From positions 248,001 through 312,000 of the forward strand of contig NZ_JALJVY010000002.1 in assembly GCF_024168485.1 (NCBI RefSeq): 64,000 bases of DNA, written 5' to 3'. The stretch's first letter is position 1. Each line of letters begins with the position of its first letter. A program made the position numbers and the translations under genes. This stretch comes from Sphingobium sp. OAS761. Lineage in GTDB: Bacteria; Pseudomonadota; Alphaproteobacteria; Sphingomonadales; Sphingomonadaceae. Below the pieces are notes generated by a model. It did no database searches. It was not told where the DNA came from and saw nothing but the letters and a program-made list of their open reading frames with translations. This document shows positions 27,399 through 35,423 of the stretch, piece by piece.

Positions 27399-27942
27399 GG
27401 CTTGGGTTACGCCCACAAGCCTAAAGGGGCGCCGTAAATCAGTTGTCTTATCCCGTTTTTCTAACCCACCGTTTGTTTGCTTCATCGAAGGAATGACCGG
27501 GGCTGCGGACGAAAGAGCCGGGTTCTCATGCCAATGGGGCGGGTGTGGGTACGGCGTGGGGACGGTGTGACCAGGGCTGGCGCGCGCAATTGTTGAGGGG
27601 CTGATTTCGGCGAGGTTGTCGGACAATCCGGTTTGTCCCCTTCCAGGCGCCGATTGGCTCAAGCTGTCCTTCATTTATCACGCTTGAACCCGGCTCGTGA
27701 ATGGGAAGCGCGGCGTATATACGAGCTTCATGCCGACAGACCATTCGATGATGTGAAGGCACTGTTCGTGCTAACCTAGGCGCTACTTGTTGTCCTAGCC
27801 ATCGTCGCTGCTGTGCAGACCGCTGGGCTCCTTGGAAAGCGAAGCGAGTTGTGCTGAGCTCGACGGGGCCGTTTCCGCCGTTCGAACTTTCGGCGACCTG
27901 GGCACGGCGACCACGAGAGATCGCATCGGATAGAGAGCCGGA
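27399..27942. other. gene-free stretch after the relaxase
   Basis: Some 540 bases without a supported gene. Directly after the relaxase stop, AGGCTTG (27398-27404) and CAAGCCT (27416-27422) form a 7-bp hairpin, but the next T-run is distant, so terminator function is uncertain. The remainder has lower and more uneven base composition than the flanks. It may be decayed mobile DNA, and it must contain the promoter of the HEPN gene pair. Confidence 0.4.
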
Positions 27943-29136
27943 ATGACCGAGACGCCCGTCCCCGATATCCAGCAGCAATTGGCTACGATCAAGCGTCGAA
28001 TGGCCAAGGCCCTGAAGGGCTTCAGCAGCGAATATCCGAAAGGGGCCAATGAACGCGCCATGATGGCCCATTCACCCGATCGCGCGCTGTTTCCGGTTCC
28101 CGAGCTGGTGCTTTTCGGGCTGCACACGATCATGGGCTTTCGCGCGAGCGGGCCCTGGGAAAAGGTGCGCTGGACCGTCTTCGCGACGGTCGATGGAGAG
28201 CCGTTCGGCTTCACGCTTCGGAAATTCGGCTTCCGCATCCTCGCACCCCGCGATGTGACCCCCAAACTTCTGGCGCGTGTGTCGGGGCAATTGTCGGGCT
28301 CATTGAAGCTACTGGAACCGCTACTCAAACTCTATGCAACGGCACAGATCGCCGAAGGCAATCTGACGCTACAGAACCGCTGGCGAATGTACGAGGATCG
28401 GTATCGCTATTTCCGCGCCCTGGCGGACGAGGCCTTCGCTTTCGAACCGCCAGAGATCGCAACGGTAGCAGGGAACAAGGCGAACGACGTCGGCCACCTT
28501 CAGGCCGCGGTGGCGAGTATCAACCGGAAGGGTAAAGCGGACAGCCACGGCTTCTACGCCTCCGGTGCGATGGTCGACGCCTGGTTCAGCGGGCTCGAGC
28601 ACCGCATGCTGTTACTGCGCGCGTTCCTCGGCCAGCCGCTCGCAAATGGTGCGTTTCCGGCTTTCCTCTCCGCGAAATGGGACGAACGGTTCGCAATGCT
28701 GTTCGCCGGCGGGGTCGACGCCCTCGCCGGGAGCCTGCTCGGCAAGCTCCGCGATGTAAAGGCCGTGATCCGCAACCCACTCGCGCACGGCGGCGTCGAA
28801 AATGATGGCGGCGCTTTCTATTTCCATCTTCCCAAGATCGGTGCGATCCCTGCCAATCTGTCGCGCTATCGCGGGCGGCTGGAGATGAGCTTCTTTCCGA
28901 TTGCCGCTAGCACGCATGAACAGACCTGTCGGCTTTTTGATGATGTTGACGCGATGCTGACCAGCGGCCCGTTCGCATTGCCCAACGAGTTCGTGCTTTG
29001 GGGCATCGACCCGCAATTCGACGCGAAGAGTATCGCCGAATATGGCGAGGCGATCAGCCAGGGCAGTGCAGCAGTCGAGGCGCTGGTCGACCATCTCGGC
29101 CGGCTCTGGGAGCGGCACGTGAACATGGACTATTGA
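27943..29136 (+). CDS. hypothetical protein with a HEPN-like RNase motif
   Basis: A product of 397 residues with no recognised full-length family. The segment VIRNPLAHGG places R277 and H282 in the R-x4-H arrangement typical of HEPN ribonucleases, inside a predicted helical region. The N-terminal third has mixed strands and helices. It is followed 22 bases later by an AbiV-like gene, itself a HEPN-family candidate, and the two probably form an operon. A toxin or abortive-infection effector role is inferred from the motif and neighbours only. Confidence 0.55.
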   Translation: MTETPVPDIQQQLATIKRRMAKALKGFSSEYPKGANERAMMAHSPDRALFPVPELVLFGLHTIMGFRASGPWEKVRWTVFATVDGEPFGFTLRKFGFRILAPRDVTPKLLARVSGQLSGSLKLLEPLLKLYATAQIAEGNLTLQNRWRMYEDRYRYFRALADEAFAFEPPEIATVAGNKANDVGHLQAAVASINRKGKADSHGFYASGAMVDAWFSGLEHRMLLLRAFLGQPLANGAFPAFLSAKWDERFAMLFAGGVDALAGSLLGKLRDVKAVIRNPLAHGGVENDGGAFYFHLPKIGAIPANLSRYRGRLEMSFFPIAASTHEQTCRLFDDVDAMLTSGPFALPNEFVLWGIDPQFDAKSIAEYGEAISQGSAAVEALVDHLGRLWERHVNMDY

Positions 29137-29158
29137 GGCCGGGAAAGGGACAACGACA

Positions 29159-30025
29159 ATGGCCGACATTCCCTATGGCAACCGCCGCGCTGACATCCTC
29201 ACCCAGCTCTCCCAGAGGGAAAGGCTGGTGTTTATCGCTGAAGGCCTGCCGATCATCGCGGCCAGCGCGCGAAGTTTCTGGGATGCGGCGCAGCTGCTCG
29301 AACAAGGCTCACGCGAGCAGAATGTCCTCGAAGGCTTCGCGGTCGAGGAAGCCGCCAAAGTGCTGATCCTGGTGGACTTGGTGCGCTGCCCATCGAAGCA
29401 CATCGCGCGGCGAGTCAAGGGGATCGTGAAGACGTTCTACGACCATCTCAGCCGAATGATCTACGCCGACGCCCAAGGCTGGCGGCCGGTCGATGTCACC
29501 CAGCTTCAGACCTATGTCGATCAGGAGCGGCAGGGGCACTATCTTGAAGGCTATGTCGGCGAATATATCGTTCCAAACTGGAGGCTCTACAGCCGCGAGT
29601 CCACGATGTACGCCGACATCGAGGTCCATGAGGACGGCAAGCCACAATGGTCTGCACCGCGCGGCGATGGGTGCTCGCTGCAGATGTTTGGCGGACCACC
29701 GCTTCCGCTGCTGCTAACCGAAGCAATGGCGGCGCTTGGCATGTTCACGGTGAAGGGCGTGCGCATCGTCCACCAGACTTGGCAGGCGCTCGATTTCATC
29801 GACATCCAGCATTTCGACGACCATCGCCGTCTGTTTCGGGAAATGCTCGATAAGCTGCTCGCCGCGAAACTGCCGTCCGACGATGCGACCGACGATCATG
29901 TCTGGCAGCTCAACAGCCACTGGCAGTTGCCGATGTACAATCTTCAGTTCGGTAAGATTCCGGTCGAGTTGGAGGTGCTCGAAGCCGAACGCGATGCGGC
30001 GCTGTGGCATGAAGTCGGCATCTAA
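29159..30025 (+). CDS. AbiV-like abortive infection protein (HEPN type)
   Basis: AbiV proteins are phage-resistance factors of the HEPN superfamily. The N-terminal 100 residues show the family pattern: IIAASARSFWDAAQLL, LEGFAVEEAAKVLILVDLVRC with the EE..AK motif at residues 63-67, and ARRVKGIVKTFYDHLSRM with K91-TFYDH96. The rest (to residue 288) is longer than classic AbiV of about 200 residues and is not recognised. It starts 22 bases after the HEPN-motif gene and ends 10 bases before the convergent NERD-NTPase gene. Confidence 0.65.
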   Translation: MADIPYGNRRADILTQLSQRERLVFIAEGLPIIAASARSFWDAAQLLEQGSREQNVLEGFAVEEAAKVLILVDLVRCPSKHIARRVKGIVKTFYDHLSRMIYADAQGWRPVDVTQLQTYVDQERQGHYLEGYVGEYIVPNWRLYSRESTMYADIEVHEDGKPQWSAPRGDGCSLQMFGGPPLPLLLTEAMAALGMFTVKGVRIVHQTWQALDFIDIQHFDDHRRLFREMLDKLLAAKLPSDDATDDHVWQLNSHWQLPMYNLQFGKIPVELEVLEAERDAALWHEVGI

Positions 30026-30035
30026 ACCCGAGCGC

Positions 30036-33000
30036 TCAGGCCGAATCGAGCCTCCGCAGCGCCTCGAGCGCGCGCCGTGCATGGCGGGGGTCATCTGCGA
30101 GCCGTTGCAGGCGGGCGACGTCGCTGCGATCGCCGAACGTCTCTAAGATTTGGAACGCGTAGCCAGGCGCGCTGTCGCGCGCTTGCGCAAAGCGAAAATG
30201 TTGCGGCTCCCCGCCCTCGTCGAGAAAGCGTCTCGCGACTGCCAGCCATTGTGGCGTATAGGCGCGGAGCAGGCTCGGTCGGGGCGTAGCGGGCGGTTCG
30301 CTCCAATGATGTTCGATGAGGCTTTGCTCGAGTTCGCAGAAACACCCCATGACTACGCCCGGGGGCAACCGATTCAGCGTTACCCAGATTTGCGCAGGCG
30401 GTTCGCGTCCCACGCCACCGGATGTCGCGTAAAGCAGGGCGCGCAGCAGAATCAAGGCGTGTCGCGTATCCGTATGCCCGTCCTGCGCCGGCAGTGCTAG
30501 CTGATGGCGGCCCAGGAAGCGCGTCGCCACCGTGAAGGCGCTCCACTCTTCTTGCGGGAATACATTTTGCGAGTCCGGCAAGCGGGCGAACTCCTGCATG
30601 ATCACGCCATCGATCGGGTCATCGAACGATGCGATTTCTCGGATGACCCAGGACAGGTTGACGCACTTTCGGGCATTCTCGCAGCGCGCGGCCCGGCGGA
30701 GCAGCAGGCGACGCTTTTCCGTGGTCAGAGCCTCGAATTCGTCGCCATAGATATGATCATAAGGGTGATCGAACATCGCTACGGCGACGGTCAGGGCGAG
30801 GCCGAGAATAAATTCATCCTCGTACGGTCCGGTTGCCCGTTCGAACTCGTCTCGAATGCCCTCCCTGGCCCCCTCAGCCGAATCCTCGAGCCCTCCTAGA
30901 AATTTCAGCGCGTCAATGACCGCCGTGCTGATCCAGATGCCTTCGCGGTTGGCATCGATCGTCTCTATCGCTTCGATGAGGGCGCTGAGCCGGGTGGGAC
31001 TTGCCTGCCGCACGAATGTCGCGGCGTGAAGGATCGCGAGTTTCACCTGGGCCGGCTCCCATCGGAACCGCTCGATGACCAGTCGCGCAAGCCCGTCGGC
31101 AACGTCGTCGACATCCAAGTGATCGAGAAACAGGCGCCGTCGCTCGAGATAAAAATGCAGCTGCCCTGACGTGAGGCGCATCATGTCATGGGGTGTGTTG
31201 TGCAGTGGCGAATCGACGATGTCGAAAACTCCGCTTCCGGCCATCTGGCTAATCTGGGCAAGGCCACTTTGTTTGCCGAACCCGGAATAGGCCAGCCGGA
31301 ACGCGTTGCTCTTCAGCGCGGTTATCCCGGCTGCGGTCGCGGCATCGGACAGGCGCCGTCGCTCATCGAGGAGCACGGCATCCATGGACGCGCACAGGTC
31401 GAAGAAGCGCTCGATCCGATGCCCGGTGCCCACCTCCCGCGCGAGCGCATTAATCCGCGCTTCCTCGGGCGCCGAGCGTAGTCGGACCGAACCGTCTTCC
31501 CAGTCGACCGATGGATTGTCGCCGGCGACAAGCATCAAACGCAGACCGGCGATCTCCGCGTCGATCTCGCTCTCCGTCTGGGTGAGCAGATTGTCCGCGA
31601 CCTGCGCCGCGATCGGTCCTGCCAAGCCACGGGCAGCGTCGTACAGAAGCGCTGAATCGCTCGTCGTTTCGAGCACCGTCTTCACGATCGCCGTATCCTC
31701 GATCACCGACACGATATCGGCCGCGATCGCTTCGAGCGCGGGCAATGCCAGCATGAGCGAGAATTTCTCGCCCGCTGTGGCGGCGAATTGAGCATAGGCG
31801 AAGGCAGCGCAGGCATTGAGAAGGATCTCGTGCGCGAATGAGACGCGGCCGCCGCGCCTGACGAGGAGGTTGGCGGCAAAAATCGCGTCGATCTCCGCGT
31901 GCCCGACGCCCTTCGCCGCCAAAAGCTCGTCGAAGGCAGTCTCATTGATCGAGAAGCTGGTGCTTTCGATCAACGTCTGCGCGAGGAGGCGCATACCTGC
32001 CGAACCCGATCGCTGCGCGTTGCCCAAACGATACCGGATGAACTGTTCGACCAGAAGCTGGCGCGACGCGTCGGCGGACACAGAAGCGCCGATTTCGGCA
32101 ACGATCGTCGCCTCGAACCCGCTGACGACGGCATTCAGCAACGCACCAAGATTCGCGCCGAGCGATCCAAGGTGCGCCTTGGCAATCCGTTCCTTGAGGG
32201 CGAGGGTTGGCGCGCGGATCGCGATTGCCTTCAGCCCCGACAGCTGTGGCGGCACTGACGCCTGCCCCGTGACGATGACGCGGGCATCGAGTTGCCGAGC
32301 GATTGCGCGGAGCCCGCGCAGCGCCGCGTCGCGCGGCGCTGCGAGTTCGTTGATCCCGTCGAGTACGATCAGAACCGGCGTGCCAGTCACGCGGACCGCT
32401 TTAAAGATGGCTGCAGCGCGCACGTCGATGACGAGGGCCAATTCGCGCTTGATCAATCTCGACCAGGCCCCGTCGAAGTCTTTCGCCACGAGGTAGAGGA
32501 CGCATTGGCCCGCTCGGGCGGCCTGGCTTCCCAGCCACCGTGCCGCCAATGTTTTTCCACAGCCCGACGGGCCCTCGATATAGCATCCCGGTGCCTGGTC
32601 GAGAGCGGCCAGGAGCGTTGCGCGCTGTTCCTCGCTCTCCGGCAGCCAGGCCTCGCCGTCGCGCGCGAGCTCGCTCGCGATCCTGTCGCGATAGTCTCGC
32701 ATCACGGCGAAAGCGGGGCCGAGCGCTTGACCGCCCATCACCTCTGCGAGCGTTGCGGCCCGCAGCGACCGGCGTGTCGCGAAGGCGCGCCAATCGTCAA
32801 GAGTCCAGGGATTTTGCGGCTTGCCAGAGGCTGTCGGATCGAACCGGTCAAGGTCGGTGATCACGACTTTGAAATCGCCGTCCGTGAGCGCTGAGCCTTG
32901 CGGCAGCGGCGTCGCGAAGACCACGGCTGCGTCCGGGTAGAAGTCGGCGACGTCTGCGCTTTCGCGCATGGCGTCCCGCAGGCGGTTCTTTTGCCCGAGC

Positions 33001-33299
33001 GCTTGCTGATATCCGTTGGTATAGCGTCGCCATTCGCCGGAGACATGAAGCCGTTCCCAATCTCCATCGAGGCCACCACGTACCGGGAGGCGGGACGTTT
33101 TCACTTCGACCACCACGGCATGGCGCGTTGTAATGACAACGCTGTCGATCTGTCGGCCGGCGAGTTGAAAATTGGCAAGGAGGATGAACGGCTCTCCTGC
33201 CGCTGTCAGTGCGGTATGGATTTGTGCGAGCGCGCGCCGTTCGGACCATTCGTCGATGGCATCGCCTATGAAGATCTCGCCAAGATGTGCCGCCGCCAT
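30036..33299 (-). CDS. NERD nuclease-domain protein fused to a STAND/NACHT-like NTPase
   Basis: A large 1087-residue protein. Residues about 1-170 resemble a NERD domain: RQIDSVVITTRHAVVVEVKTSR supplies D52 and the E65-x-K67 pair expected of a PD-(D/E)xK-like nuclease. The middle is a P-loop NTPase with Walker A GPSGCGKT (243-250) and Walker B VLIVLDGINEL (309-319), the form usual in NACHT/STAND proteins. The C-terminal 600 residues are helical and probably a repeat-type sensor. The architecture recalls Avs-type antiphage proteins. It is convergent with the HEPN/AbiV pair. Confidence 0.7.
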   Translation of the reverse strand: MAAAHLGEIFIGDAIDEWSERRALAQIHTALTAAGEPFILLANFQLAGRQIDSVVITTRHAVVVEVKTSRLPVRGGLDGDWERLHVSGEWRRYTNGYQQALGQKNRLRDAMRESADVADFYPDAAVVFATPLPQGSALTDGDFKVVITDLDRFDPTASGKPQNPWTLDDWRAFATRRSLRAATLAEVMGGQALGPAFAVMRDYRDRIASELARDGEAWLPESEEQRATLLAALDQAPGCYIEGPSGCGKTLAARWLGSQAARAGQCVLYLVAKDFDGAWSRLIKRELALVIDVRAAAIFKAVRVTGTPVLIVLDGINELAAPRDAALRGLRAIARQLDARVIVTGQASVPPQLSGLKAIAIRAPTLALKERIAKAHLGSLGANLGALLNAVVSGFEATIVAEIGASVSADASRQLLVEQFIRYRLGNAQRSGSAGMRLLAQTLIESTSFSINETAFDELLAAKGVGHAEIDAIFAANLLVRRGGRVSFAHEILLNACAAFAYAQFAATAGEKFSLMLALPALEAIAADIVSVIEDTAIVKTVLETTSDSALLYDAARGLAGPIAAQVADNLLTQTESEIDAEIAGLRLMLVAGDNPSVDWEDGSVRLRSAPEEARINALAREVGTGHRIERFFDLCASMDAVLLDERRRLSDAATAAGITALKSNAFRLAYSGFGKQSGLAQISQMAGSGVFDIVDSPLHNTPHDMMRLTSGQLHFYLERRRLFLDHLDVDDVADGLARLVIERFRWEPAQVKLAILHAATFVRQASPTRLSALIEAIETIDANREGIWISTAVIDALKFLGGLEDSAEGAREGIRDEFERATGPYEDEFILGLALTVAVAMFDHPYDHIYGDEFEALTTEKRRLLLRRAARCENARKCVNLSWVIREIASFDDPIDGVIMQEFARLPDSQNVFPQEEWSAFTVATRFLGRHQLALPAQDGHTDTRHALILLRALLYATSGGVGREPPAQIWVTLNRLPPGVVMGCFCELEQSLIEHHWSEPPATPRPSLLRAYTPQWLAVARRFLDEGGEPQHFRFAQARDSAPGYAFQILETFGDRSDVARLQRLADDPRHARRALEALRRLDSA

Positions 33300-33937
33300 T
33301 CAGCGACCATAGCACCCACCGAAAGTTCTGCACCCTCGCGATGTACGAATGGCCGGCGCCTGGAAGAGCGTGAGCCGATTCAGCGTCCGGAATTTGGGCA
33401 CTAGCCGCCGCGGACCTGCTCGGCGGCTCGCGACCAGCTTGAGACAATCCGCGGTCCGCTTTTAAAAGTCTGTCCGCGTCGAAACCGGTCATTCACTTCA
33501 ATCGAGCGGCCGGACCAGATGTGCGCCCGCCACTTTGTGGTCAAGATTCGGATGCGCTTATCAGAAGCGGCCGTCGCGAGCGGAGCCGTCGGGGGAGGGA
33601 TAGAGGCTGTCGCTGTCGAATGCCGAAGAGGTCGAGAGAAGAATGATTGCCGAGCGATCCGACTGAAGGTGGGATCGCTCGGCAACGGACGATGCTCCGT
33701 GGTGGAGCGGCCCTATGCCGCCCCCACCGCCTGGAGCCCTGATCAATAGTTGGTCGGGCTAGGCGCCAAGCGTTCAACTCGGGCGGCGCGATTTGATGAG
33801 TTCGTTGTCGTTCCGTTCGGTCCACAAGTCGAGCGGGATTCCTCGGAAGAAGGCGCTTATTGAAAAGCTATGCCGTACTGGTCCGGTGCAAAAACGGTTC
33901 AAGCGACGATAGCCTCAAACGCCGCTTTTGACGGAAA
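33300..33937. other. gene-poor boundary with a strong 14-bp hairpin
   Basis: About 640 bases between the accessory module and the ferulate genes, with no credible gene. It contains a perfect 14-bp inverted repeat, TTGCCGAGCGATCC (33647-33660) and GGATCGCTCGGCAA (33672-33685), with an 11-base loop. No T-tract follows on either strand. The stretch may be decayed insertion-sequence or island-border DNA, but no transposase remnant could be named. Confidence 0.5.
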
Positions 33938-35335
33938 TCAGATCGGGAAGTGTCCGGCCTTGGTTTCGACCGTGATCCAGCGCGTTTCAGTGAAGCTGTC
34001 GATGCCCTGGCGCCCGCCGAAGCGGCCGTAACCCGAGGCGCCGACGCCGCCAAAGGGCATTTGCGCCTCGTCGTGGACGGTCGGCCCGTTGACATGGCAG
34101 ATGCCCGAATGGATCTGGCGTGCCACGCTCAGGCCGCGCGCGGTGTCGCGCGTGAACACGGCCGCCGACAGGCCATAGTCGCTGTCGTTGGCGAGTTCGA
34201 TGGCATGGGCCTCGTCCCGCGCGCGGATCACTGCCACGACTGGACCGAAACTCTCTTCTCCGTACAGCTTCATGTCTGCCGTAACCCCGGCCACCACGGT
34301 AGCGGGCATCAACACGCTGTCCGCTTTGCCGCCGGCAGCGACGGTCGCTCCCTTGGCGACGGCGTCCTCGATCAGGCCGTTGACGTGATCGACGGTCTTG
34401 CGGTCGATCACCGCGCCCAGCGGGGTCGTGCCCTCGCGCGGGTCACCGGAGGGCATGCTGCCCGCCTTCGCCGCGAACTTTTCGATGAAGGCGTCGGCCA
34501 CCGCCTCGACGACGATGATCCGTTCCGTGCTCATGCAAATCTGACCTTGATTCATGAAGGCGCCGAAGGCTGCTGCTTTCACCGCTTCTTCAAGGTCGGC
34601 ATCCTCCAGCACCAGCAGAGGCGCCTTGCCGCCCAGTTCGAGCAGACAGGGCTTCAGATGTTCCGCGGCTCGCTTGGCAATGATCCGGCCGACATTGGTG
34701 GACCCGGTGAAGTTGATCCGCTTCACTTCGGGCGCATCGATCAGCGCGCCGACCACGTCGGCGGCGTCCTCGGGCGCATTCGTCACCACATTGACGACGC
34801 CCTCCGGGAACCCGGCTTCGGCAAAAGCCTCGATAATGAGCGCATGGGTGCGCGGGCATAGTTCGCTGGCCTTGAGGATCACGCAGTTGCCGCAGGCCAG
34901 CGGCACGGCGATCGCCCGCACGCCCAGGATGATCGGGGCATTCCAGGGCGCGATGCCCAAGATCACACCGACCGGCTCCTTCAGCGCCATGGCGAGGCAA
35001 CCCGGCTTGTCGCTGGGGATTACCTCGCCTGCGATCTGCGTGGTGATAGCGGCGGCCTCGCGCACCATGCCGGTCGCCAGCGTCAGGTTGAACATCGCCC
35101 AGCCCGCCGTCGAGCCGGTCTCCGCCATCATCGCCGCGACGAAATCGTCCTTGCGCGCCGCCAGCGCATCGGCCGCCTTCATCAGCACGGCGCGGCGGGC
35201 ATTGGGGCCCTGCGCCGCCCAGGCGGGAAACGCCGCCGCCGCGCGCGCGGCGATCGGCGGCACGTCGGCGGCCTTCAGCGCGGGCGCGGAAGAGGCGACT
35301 TCGCCGGTGATCGGATTGATGCGGTTGAATTCCAT
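33938..35335 (-). CDS. aldehyde dehydrogenase, probable vanillin dehydrogenase
   Basis: NAD(P)-dependent oxidation of vanillin to vanillate is proposed. The start at 35335 gives MEFNRINPITGEV (465 residues); 21 further upstream codons look non-coding. The ALDH core has APWNAP, VILKASE (K155), FTGSTNVGR, LELGGK (E233) and NQGQICMSTER with catalytic C267. It is the third gene of a leftward ferB-ferA-aldehyde dehydrogenase set, which yields vanillin from ferulate, so this substrate is likely. LigV/Vdh is the closest known functional counterpart. Confidence 0.82.
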   Translation of the reverse strand: MEFNRINPITGEVASSAPALKAADVPPIAARAAAAFPAWAAQGPNARRAVLMKAADALAARKDDFVAAMMAETGSTAGWAMFNLTLATGMVREAAAITTQIAGEVIPSDKPGCLAMALKEPVGVILGIAPWNAPIILGVRAIAVPLACGNCVILKASELCPRTHALIIEAFAEAGFPEGVVNVVTNAPEDAADVVGALIDAPEVKRINFTGSTNVGRIIAKRAAEHLKPCLLELGGKAPLLVLEDADLEEAVKAAAFGAFMNQGQICMSTERIIVVEAVADAFIEKFAAKAGSMPSGDPREGTTPLGAVIDRKTVDHVNGLIEDAVAKGATVAAGGKADSVLMPATVVAGVTADMKLYGEESFGPVVAVIRARDEAHAIELANDSDYGLSAAVFTRDTARGLSVARQIHSGICHVNGPTVHDEAQMPFGGVGASGYGRFGGRQGIDSFTETRWITVETKAGHFPI

Positions 35336-35423
35336 GACACTCTCCCAAGATCGATTATGGACGGGACGGAAGGGATCGACCCGAAGGTTCAGCCCCACTG
35401 TGCCGTTCGGCAGTTGTCCGCGA

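Noticed and set aside
25230..27674. Large open frame (over 800 codons) on the minus strand opposite the relaxase gene
   Set aside because: It lies antisense to a well-supported relaxase and shows no family motifs; long antisense frames are common in GC-rich coding DNA.
27399..27942. Small gene between relaxase and HEPN gene
   Set aside because: Short frames there lack ribosome binding sites and consistent codon use.
33300..33937. Possible insertion-sequence remnant
   Set aside because: Short frames were compared by eye with common IS5, IS3 and IS6 transposase motifs and none matched; kept only as a gene-poor stretch.
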